From positions 1-6,516 of the forward strand of contig JAUWDI010000054.1 in NCBI GenBank assembly GCA_030608865.1: 6,516 nt of DNA. Direction: 5' to 3'. The stretch comes from Anaerolineales bacterium (lineage in GTDB: Bacteria; Chloroflexota; Anaerolineae; Anaerolineales; E44-bin32). Made by a program: the position numbers and the translations under genes. The notes beneath the pieces are model-generated. The model was not told the origin of the DNA, ran no database searches, and saw only the letters and a list, made by a program, of their open reading frames with translations. Shown piece after piece: positions 1-4,888 of this stretch (position 1 is the stretch's first letter; each line of letters opens with the position of its first letter).

Positions 1-245
1 AGGTCGTTATAGAAAGCAATGTGCCCTGGCTGCTTCGTAATCTCAGAGGGGAGATACCGTGCAGCCCCAAGGCATAAGGGAATAAGCAGCAGGAAAAGCC
101 AGCGATGAAGTTGGTTTCTTCGGAAGAGGAGAGCGAAAAGAAAGGCGCCGGCGGCGAGCGTCAGCCACTGCCAGCCGGTCAGCGGTAAATGCCGACCAGC
201 GGTAATGCCGAGCAGCCACATCATGCCCAGCAAAAACAATTTCAT
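1..245 (-). CDS. comEC: ComEC/Rec2 DNA-uptake channel protein, N-terminal fragment (cut by window edge)
   Basis: The frame opens at an ATG whose A is base 245 and stays open for 81 complete codons to the left edge, so only the N-terminus is present. The protein is very hydrophobic: likely membrane segments at about residues 2-20, 25-41 and 48-61, separated by short basic turns (RR at 42-43, R49). After the third segment comes LGAARY (59-64) and then PGHIAFYND (73-81). This matches my memory of the N-terminal region of ComEC/Rec2 proteins (the DUF4131 part), where such a motif opens the extracytoplasmic domain. ComEC is the inner-membrane channel that passes single-stranded DNA into the cell during natural transformation. 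The catalytic beta-lactamase-like and competence domains would lie outside the window. A G-run (GGGGG) lies 4 bases before the ATG and is a plausible ribosome site. The identification rests on hydrophobic pattern plus that short motif; another polytopic membrane protein is the alternative. Confidence 0.72.
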   Translation of the reverse strand, partial: MKLFLLGMMWLLGITAGRHLPLTGWQWLTLAAGAFLFALLFRRNQLHRWLFLLLIPLCLGAARYLPSEITKQPGHIAFYND

Positions 246-398
246 TAAACCCCCTTCATCCCCCTGTTCTTACTACGTTCTGCTCTACTAGAGCTTGTGA
301 GAGTTACTGGGCATATTCAAAGCTAGATTCGAATGGCTTGCACAGCCCTTGATGTTGTAGAGTTAAGGTTCGATCACACGAGTGTCAGGGACCTGGAT
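246..398. other. Spacer between the 177-residue gene and comEC
   Basis: This 153-base gap separates the stop of the 177-residue gene from the comEC start. It holds a perfect palindrome (282-294), listed separately, and a purine-rich stretch just before comEC. I see no hairpin followed by a T-run, so no intrinsic terminator, and no convincing pair of -35 and -10 boxes. comEC could therefore be read through from upstream or have a promoter that I cannot recognise. Confidence 0.6.
282..294. repeat. Perfect 13-base palindrome upstream of comEC
   Basis: The arms GCTCTA and TAGAGC flank a single central C, so the two halves match over 6 bases with no mismatch. It ends 36 bases before the comEC start codon, where a repressor site overlapping or just downstream of a promoter would sit. 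As RNA the loop would be too tight for a good hairpin, so a protein-binding DNA site is the more sensible reading. A chance palindrome of this size is possible. Confidence 0.3.
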
Positions 399-932
399 TT
401 ACCCTGGTATTTTCGGGATCTCATCTTTCGGGAGCATCGCCACGGCATCGACCATTCGCCGATTGAATATCATCGCTGCGCTCTCCGCCTCTACGTTGGG
501 AAAGAGGATCGCAGTGAGCGAAGCGCTGTACAACGGCATAAAGAAGCGTTCACTCTCGAACATCAGCGCTCCGAAATTAAATTTACCCGGCGTCTCGATG
601 ATCCCCACTAATTCATACCCGCCCATGATCACGCGCACCCAGTGCGGGACATTGGTTGTATATCCCCCCCTGGTGAAACCGGTGGGCCCCATTTCATTGC
701 GACCGCTTAAAAGGATGACAACGATTTCGCTCTTCACGAGCCATAAGGTTGGATATCGAGCGACCAGCTTCCCAGGCTGATGAAGCCGCATCAAGTGGGC
801 TCCTTCAATCTCGATAAAGGAAGATGTGGGCATGTTGAGGTAACTGAATAGACCGCTGGCCGATGGATGTATCCGGCCAAGCACGCGGTGACTGGCTGTA
901 TAGATCTCTATTGAAATTGACCTGTTTGCCAT
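399..932 (-). CDS. Conserved-looking protein of unknown function built from two similar ~68-residue domains
   Basis: This is a 177-residue protein with no signal peptide or membrane segment, so probably cytosolic. An in-frame ATG at 1004 exists, but it lies inside the preceding gene. I chose the ATG at 932 because AAAGGAAA sits about 8 bases before it and because it follows the preceding stop by only 14 bases. The protein shows an internal duplication: residues 8-75 and 99-167 follow the same pattern of beta-type segments at a nearly constant offset of 91 (I8/V99, G19/G110, F29/F120, L32/L123, F39/F130), joined by a Gly-rich linker (77-94). Each copy starts with a strand, a short turn, then a Val/Leu-Gly-x-Ile strand. 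The layout recalls small beta-barrel domains of the PilZ/LSm type and possibly DUF6812, but I do not recognise a motif that fixes the family. Its close coupling to the signalling gene upstream suggests a shared role. Confidence 0.75.
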   Translation of the reverse strand: MANRSISIEIYTASHRVLGRIHPSASGLFSYLNMPTSSFIEIEGAHLMRLHQPGKLVARYPTLWLVKSEIVVILLSGRNEMGPTGFTRGGYTTNVPHWVRVIMGGYELVGIIETPGKFNFGALMFESERFFMPLYSASLTAILFPNVEAESAAMIFNRRMVDAVAMLPKDEIPKIPG

Positions 933-946
933 CGCTTTCGTTTCCT
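933..946 (-). promoter_or_regulatory. Ribosome-binding site of the 177-residue gene
   Basis: The 14-base gap after the TAA of the upstream gene reads AGGAAACGAAAGCG on the coding strand. Together with the last bases of the stop codon it forms TAAAGGA, a fair Shine-Dalgarno sequence at normal distance from the ATG at 932. It decides the start against the longer frame that begins at 1004 and fits translational coupling with the upstream gene. Confidence 0.6.
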
Positions 947-2581
947 TTAGAGAATGGGTAGGGCAAAGGTGATGGATGTGCTTGCTGGGGTATGCTCGTA
1001 CCACATCACACCGTTCATGCTCTCCACGATCATACGAATTTCACCCATAGAAAGGCCCGGTCCCATTTGGCCAGAGACAGGATCTAACTCTGGGGATGTG
1101 ATCGCCTGTACTGTGTCAGGCGAAAGCCCCGGGCTGGAGTCGGAGACACGGACGGCAGCCCAGGCTCCATCGTGCATTTCGACATTTACTGTCAATGGAA
1201 ACTCCTCACTCTGCGAGCGGAGGATTTCGAAGTAATGGGTTTCCAGGATGACTCTGCCTCGGACCGTCCGGCGGACCGCTGCCGCAACTACAGCTTCCAA
1301 GATCTGCTGCACTTTCTCGGGGTCGCCACGGAAGAGAGGGATACTTTTCCCTCTCTCAGAGATGAGTTCTAGGCCCTTCGCTTCTGCTGCATTCTTCATT
1401 GATTCCACAGTCTCGTTCACTAGACTGGAAATATCCACCATCTCACCAGCCTGTTCGGCATCGATGTTGACAACAGGCATCGCGTCCAATCCGCGCAGCT
1501 GTTCCATCAATTGGTCCAACGCCTGGTGGATGCCCTCATCATTCTCAGGGTCCGATTTCAAAATACCATCTAATGTCTCCAGCGCCTGGCTTACCCCATG
1601 TGAAAATTCCGGGGTTGCTGCTGAGGAAACTGGCTGCGGGGTGAGAGGCTTGGTTTTTACACTGCGTTTTAGTGTGGCCTGTTCGAGGGCAACACCAGCC
1701 CAATCAGCTAAAGCCATCATCAGCGTCAGGTGATGCTCATTGAAGGTCCGGGGAGCGAGACGGTTGTAAACTCCAAGAACACCGACAATCTTGTTTCGCA
1801 TCCGCAGGGGAACATTGACGATAGACTGAACGAGGAAACCAGTCTGGACCTTAACCGGTCCCGCTTCCATAGAAGGCTGGCGCAGGATAGGTTGACCGCT
1901 ATGGAACACTTCTCCAACAATCGTATCGCTTACCCGCAGCTTCTGTAGGCTGGCATGCTTGTCACCTGCCTGTTTGCTCGCCCGCAGCACGAGTTCCTTG
2001 CTCTCAGGTTCCGCCAGGTAAATTGAAGCCTCTTCCGCATCGGTAACGAAGGCGGCTGCCTCCACAACGCTGCGGAGGATCTCGTTCAGGTCGTCTAAGC
2101 TGACGACGGCTCGACCGATCTCGCTGAGCATCCGAATTTCATCGGTCCGCCTTCGAAGCTGCTCCCGTAATCCATCCATTCGCGAAGTGAGGATCTCAGT
2201 ATCCGCTTGGGCGGATCGAGATTCGCTCACATCGGTTATTGCTTGGCATAATTCAGTGGGACGGTACGGCTTCAACAGAAAATCGTTTACACCGAGCCGG
2301 AAAAGTTCTCTCAAACGAGATAGAGGAAAGTGTGCTGCGAGTAGGATGGCGGGTGAATCATCCCCGTTGGAGCGGAAATTCCTGAGGCTTGCGAGCGGAT
2401 CCCCGCGCAGTTGGGTCACATCCACGACCAAAACGTCAGGGTCAGGCGCCTGCTCACTTTGTACCCAAGCGTGAAAGCCGGATGGTTTAAGGATGCGTTC
2501 AACGATTGCTTGCGCGTTCGACTCGACATCAGCGATCACAATAATTTGCGGAGATGTCTCAGAAGATGGAATCTCGCTCAT
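947..2581 (-). CDS. Receiver-GAF-histidine-kinase-like signalling protein with a degenerate kinase core
   Basis: A 544-residue cytosolic protein with no membrane segment. Residues 12-118 are a response-regulator receiver domain: phospho-acceptor Asp54 (VLVVDV), D18 in the acidic pocket and the K104-P105 pair are kept, while the second acidic residue is Ala17 and the usual Thr/Ser is Ala82. Residues 119-152 look like a coiled-coil linker. Residues 153-304 form a GAF sensor domain (VGEVFHSGQP, then VNVPL and GVLGVYN). Residues 324-362 resemble a histidine-phosphotransfer helix with His328, but HGVSQAL replaces the usual HELRTPL. Residues 380-544 have the shape of a HATPase: D420 and the GPGL box (507-510) are present, but the N-box Asn is Ala433 and the G1 box reads DSSPG (481-485). 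ATP binding or kinase activity is therefore doubtful. It may act as a phosphorylation-dependent scaffold or signal integrator. The ATG at 2581 is preceded only by a weak purine run (GAAAGAG). Confidence 0.88.
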   Translation of the reverse strand: MSEIPSSETSPQIIVIADVESNAQAIVERILKPSGFHAWVQSEQAPDPDVLVVDVTQLRGDPLASLRNFRSNGDDSPAILLAAHFPLSRLRELFRLGVNDFLLKPYRPTELCQAITDVSESRSAQADTEILTSRMDGLREQLRRRTDEIRMLSEIGRAVVSLDDLNEILRSVVEAAAFVTDAEEASIYLAEPESKELVLRASKQAGDKHASLQKLRVSDTIVGEVFHSGQPILRQPSMEAGPVKVQTGFLVQSIVNVPLRMRNKIVGVLGVYNRLAPRTFNEHHLTLMMALADWAGVALEQATLKRSVKTKPLTPQPVSSAATPEFSHGVSQALETLDGILKSDPENDEGIHQALDQLMEQLRGLDAMPVVNIDAEQAGEMVDISSLVNETVESMKNAAEAKGLELISERGKSIPLFRGDPEKVQQILEAVVAAAVRRTVRGRVILETHYFEILRSQSEEFPLTVNVEMHDGAWAAVRVSDSSPGLSPDTVQAITSPELDPVSGQMGPGLSMGEIRMIVESMNGVMWYEHTPASTSITFALPIL

Positions 2582-2648
2582 AAAATCTCTTTCTGTGAGG
2601 ACTCTGCAAGGACTGCGCTCGGTGGGAATACGTAGATGTGTATCCGAC

Positions 2649-2680
2649 CAAGATTAAGTTAATACCCGGTTATTATCTTG
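2649..2680. repeat. Nested inverted repeat in the leader of the receiver-GAF gene
   Basis: The outer arms CAAGAT (2649-2654) and ATCTTG (2675-2680) are perfect complements. Inside them, 2661-2674 is a near-perfect palindrome (AATACCCGGTTATT; 12 of 14 positions symmetric). The six bases 2655-2660 bulge on one side only. It lies just downstream of the better promoter candidate, so it could be an operator or a hairpin in the 5' leader of the transcript. The AT-rich stem would be only moderately stable as RNA. Confidence 0.35.
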
Positions 2681-2695
2681 CCGCCAGTAACCGTA

Positions 2696-2725
2696 ATTAT
2701 TCATCAAACGGGCTCAAAAAGACAA
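2696..2725 (-). promoter_or_regulatory. Candidate sigma-70-type promoter of the receiver-GAF gene
   Basis: On the minus strand, TTGTCT (2720-2725) and AATAAT (2696-2701) stand 18 bases apart. They match the TTGACA and TATAAT consensus at 4 and 5 of 6 positions. Transcription would start near 2689 and give a leader of about 107 bases that includes the inverted repeat at 2649-2680. The call rests on sequence match alone. Confidence 0.35.
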
Positions 2726-2795
2726 TCCGGGTGATAAGGAACGTCGACCGTCGCAGTTCGTGCACAAACAAAGGCTTCGTGGTCACGCTTCTTCG

Positions 2796-2804
2796 ATTGT
2801 AGCA
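2796..2804 (-). promoter_or_regulatory. Candidate extended -10 promoter element just after lepB
   Basis: The minus strand reads TGC-TACAAT, an extended -10 (TGn followed by a 5-of-6 match to TATAAT). The base pairs 17-18 upstream, at the end of lepB, do not resemble a -35 box, so it would rely on the extended -10 alone. It would give a leader of about 205 bases to the receiver-GAF gene. It is an alternative or an addition to the candidate at 2696-2725. Confidence 0.25.
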
Positions 2805-2834
2805 TAAGGAGGGAGAGATGATTCGTTACTTTGG

Positions 2835-3440
2835 TCACTCTTCCGCAGCGACGGCGAGATCATAATGTGGAATTATGCCCGCCTCTGAGGGAGGCCAATA
2901 GACAAGGACGGCCTTGCCGATGACTTCCTCGATCGGTAGAGGTCCCCAATTCTGAGAGTCAGAGGAGTTATTGCGGTTATCGCCGAGGACGAAAAGTTCA
3001 TCTGGGCCGATGACCCACTCGCCGTCATAGCGGGGGGTGGCTGCGAGGTAAGGTTCATCAAGGATTTGCCCGTCGATGTATACATCCCCCCCGCGGATTG
3101 TGACTGTGTTTCCGGGAAGGCCGATCACGCGTTTGATAAATCGCCGTGAGGGGTTAAGCGGGAAGCGAAAAACGATGATGTCTCCCCTATCCGCTTCGTT
3201 CCACCGATAGGCGATGCGGTTTACAACGACGAATTGCCCTTCGTGCAAACTCGGCTCCATACTGATACCTTCTACACGAATTCGTGCCGTAAGGAGATTG
3301 ACGGCGAGGAAGAGCACTCCGGCAATCGCAACAGTCTGGATGAGTTCTCCGAAAAACCGTAAGATCCGCGTTCGCAGCGGTGGTGAGACGGAGGCGCCCC
3401 ACTCAGGGGGCGCGGTTTCATGCGTCGGAGTGTCTTGCAT
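2835..3440 (-). CDS. lepB: Signal peptidase I
   Basis: This 201-residue enzyme cuts the signal peptide from exported proteins on the outer face of the cytoplasmic membrane, and its length is typical for a single-anchor bacterial enzyme. A basic N-terminal tail is followed by one membrane segment (about 33-54). Catalytic Ser60 sits in GISMEPSL (58-65), and the general base Lys103 in RRFIKRVIGLPG (99-110). The conserved box near the C-terminus, GDNRNNSSDS (153-162), is complete. An in-frame TAA lies 9 bases before the ATG at 3440, so no upstream start is possible. No Shine-Dalgarno sequence precedes that ATG, while a TATAAT lies 8 bases before it, which suggests a transcript with almost no leader. 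A GC-only hairpin lies at 3394-3413, inside codons 10-16. The gene follows der by 68 bases. Confidence 0.96.
   Translation of the reverse strand: MQDTPTHETAPPEWGASVSPPLRTRILRFFGELIQTVAIAGVLFLAVNLLTARIRVEGISMEPSLHEGQFVVVNRIAYRWNEADRGDIIVFRFPLNPSRRFIKRVIGLPGNTVTIRGGDVYIDGQILDEPYLAATPRYDGEWVIGPDELFVLGDNRNNSSDSQNWGPLPIEEVIGKAVLVYWPPSEAGIIPHYDLAVAAEE
3394..3413 (-). other. Stable GC hairpin inside the first codons of lepB
   Basis: Seven consecutive GC pairs (GCGCCCC with GGGGCGC) close a 6-base loop, at bases 28-47 of the coding sequence. No T-run follows on either strand, so it is not an intrinsic terminator. A stem of this strength just downstream of a start codon could affect ribosome entry on an mRNA that lacks a Shine-Dalgarno site. 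It could also be a side effect of GC-rich codons. Confidence 0.4.
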
Positions 3441-3448
3441 GGCGATAG

Positions 3449-3454
3449 ATTATA
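3449..3454 (-). promoter_or_regulatory. lepB: Consensus -10 box (TATAAT) abutting the lepB start
   Basis: The minus strand reads TATAAT, a perfect -10 hexamer, with 8 bases between it and the lepB ATG. A TTGCAC at 3476-3481 resembles a -35 box but is 21 bases away, longer than the usual 16-18. The spacer holds the small palindrome TGGCC-TCC-GGCCA (3458-3470). If active, transcription would start 1-3 bases before the ATG, giving a leaderless or nearly leaderless mRNA. Confidence 0.4.
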
Positions 3455-3508
3455 TCATGGCCTCCGGCCACGAAAGTGCAAAGAAACCAGCGAAAATTGG
3501 AGCGATCT

Positions 3509-4882
3509 TTATCTGTCACGCTTGCGGAACGAGAGCCGTATCGGTGTGCCAAGGAAACCATATTCGTTGCGAATCTGATTTTCAAGGTAGCGGATATACG
3601 AGAAATGGACTAAATCCGGATTGTTGACATGGAAGAGGAAGGTAGGAGGGTTTGTCCTTACCTGTGTGACAAAGAGAATATTAAGGCGCTTACCCTTGCG
3701 CGTGGGAGGGGCATGTGTGTTGAGAGCTTTTTGGAGTAAGCGATTAAGCTCTCCGGTCGGAATTCGAATAAGGCGTTCTTCCTGAACCCGCAGGGCTGCC
3801 GGCAGCACCTGGCTTACACGCTGACCTGTCTTGGCTGAAATGAAGAGTACGGGTACGAAGTCCAAGAAGTTGAGTGTTTGGCGGACCTGCTCCGTATATG
3901 CATTTATGGTGTGAGAGTCTTTTATTACGAGATCCCATTTGTTTACAAGCACGACGACGCTTTTCATCTTATCGATGACCATCCCGGCTATGTGGGCATC
4001 CTGGGCGGTGCCACCTTCCTCTGCGTCGATCAGCAGCAGAACAACATCCGCTCGTTCAATCGCCTTAAGCGCACGCAAAACAGAATATTTTTCAACACCG
4101 GGCTCGATCCTTCCCCTGCGCCGGATCCCCGCGGTATCGATGAGCGTAATTGGCAAACCTTGGTGAACGAGTTGCGTATCAACCGCATCTCGGGTTGTGC
4201 CGGGTATGGGCGAGACGATGACGCGTTCCTCGCCGAGGAGTCGATTCAGTAAGCTCGATTTACCGACATTGGGTCTGCCCACTATTGCGATTTTTAAAGA
4301 TTCATCGTCAGTCTCTTCGAGAGCAGCTTTTGGTTTAATGGTTTCGATTAATTGGTCAAGCAGGTCTCCTGTACTGGTTCCATGTAGAGCGGAGATGGGG
4401 ATAGGATCTCCCATTCCCAATGCGTAGAATTCGGCAGTTCTGGCACGGCGTTCTGCATTGTCGCAGCGGTTGACGACTAGCAGAACGGGGGGGTGTAACT
4501 TGCCCGCAACCATACGCTGCTGTTTTCGCAGGATCTCAACAATCTCTTCGTCCGCGGGTGTGACCCCGCCCTCTACGTCTACTAAAAAAAGGACTGCATC
4601 GGCTTCGCGCGCCGCAATCTCCGCCTGGTCGCGGATGCTGGAGATGTAATCCGCCGAATCGATGGAGAGCGGCTCTAACCGGCTCATGTTGGTTGGGTCG
4701 ATCCCGCCAGTGTCGACGATGTCGAATGTGATCCCGTTCCATTCCGCTTCAGCCACAAGCCGATCGCGAGTGGTGCCGGGTTTGTCGTCGACGACTGCAA
4801 GACGTTCGCCGGCAAGACGGTTGAAGAGTGTGGATTTGCCAACGTTTGGGCGTCCAACCAGCGCAACAATAGGGCGGGTCAT
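3509..4882 (-). CDS. der: Ribosome-assembly GTPase Der (EngA), with two GTPase domains
   Basis: This 457-residue protein has the double-GTPase layout unique to Der, which helps build the 50S ribosomal subunit. Domain 1 (about 1-185): P-loop GRPNVGKS (10-17), switch I PGTTRD (35-40), DTGG (57-60), G4 as NRCD (138-141) and SAL (164-166). Domain 2 (about 195-370): a second GRPNVGKS (202-209), PGTTRD (227-232), DTAG (249-252), NKWD (314-317) and SAK (349-351). The KH-like C-terminal domain (about 371-457) has the usual APPTRKGKRL (391-400) and ends in Arg/Lys. In domain 1 the G4 lysine is replaced by Arg139, and there are extra residues after DTGG (about 62-82) and before G4 (about 124-132). The ATG at 4882 follows the cdaR stop by 6 bases and has no Shine-Dalgarno sequence, so translation probably depends on ribosomes finishing cdaR. 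It is somewhat longer than the ~440-490 residue family mid-range would require, and is well within it. Confidence 0.97.
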   Translation of the reverse strand: MTRPIVALVGRPNVGKSTLFNRLAGERLAVVDDKPGTTRDRLVAEAEWNGITFDIVDTGGIDPTNMSRLEPLSIDSADYISSIRDQAEIAAREADAVLFLVDVEGGVTPADEEIVEILRKQQRMVAGKLHPPVLLVVNRCDNAERRARTAEFYALGMGDPIPISALHGTSTGDLLDQLIETIKPKAALEETDDESLKIAIVGRPNVGKSSLLNRLLGEERVIVSPIPGTTRDAVDTQLVHQGLPITLIDTAGIRRRGRIEPGVEKYSVLRALKAIERADVVLLLIDAEEGGTAQDAHIAGMVIDKMKSVVVLVNKWDLVIKDSHTINAYTEQVRQTLNFLDFVPVLFISAKTGQRVSQVLPAALRVQEERLIRIPTGELNRLLQKALNTHAPPTRKGKRLNILFVTQVRTNPPTFLFHVNNPDLVHFSYIRYLENQIRNEYGFLGTPIRLSFRKRDR

Positions 4883-4888
4883 GAGGGA

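Larger units (their letters stand above)
2582..2834 (-). other. Leader region of the receiver-GAF gene (lepB downstream spacer)
   Basis: This 253-base gap follows the lepB stop and precedes the receiver-GAF gene. It is the longest gene-free stretch in the window. It carries two minus-strand promoter candidates and an inverted repeat, each listed separately. No terminator for lepB was found: the T-run near 2715-2720 has no stable stem before it, so read-through from lepB is possible. Confidence 0.6.

Noticed and set aside
245..259. Four-codon leader frame (ATG AAG GGG GTT TAA) overlapping the comEC start as TAATG
   Set aside because: Its own ribosome site would touch the ATG directly, and such short frames arise often by chance in G-rich leaders.
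300..390. tRNA-like T-loop sequences (GATTCGAATG and GGTTCGATCA)
   Set aside because: The flanking bases do not pair into a 5-base T-stem on either strand and no acceptor or anticodon stem can be built.
382..780. 132-codon plus-strand frame
   Set aside because: It lies opposite the 177-residue minus-strand gene, has no ribosome site and no recognisable domain, and would overlap a gene with good start signals.
399..1004. Longer version of the 177-residue protein starting at 1004
   Set aside because: The added 24 residues lie inside the upstream gene, and the ATG at 932 has the ribosome site and the internal repeat begins right after it.
1248..1733. 161-codon plus-strand frame
   Set aside because: It is the complement of the kinase-like part of the 544-residue protein, rich in Ser/Arg/Thr as expected of an antisense shadow.
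2700..2760. Intrinsic terminator of lepB at the T-run near 2715-2720
   Set aside because: No stable GC stem precedes the T-run on the minus strand.
3458..3470. TGGCC-TCC-GGCCA as a terminator of der
   Set aside because: The stem is 5 pairs with a 3-base loop and no T-run follows it, so it does not qualify as an intrinsic terminator.
3878..4252. 124-codon plus-strand frame
   Set aside because: It is antisense to the second GTPase domain of der, with no domain or start signal of its own.
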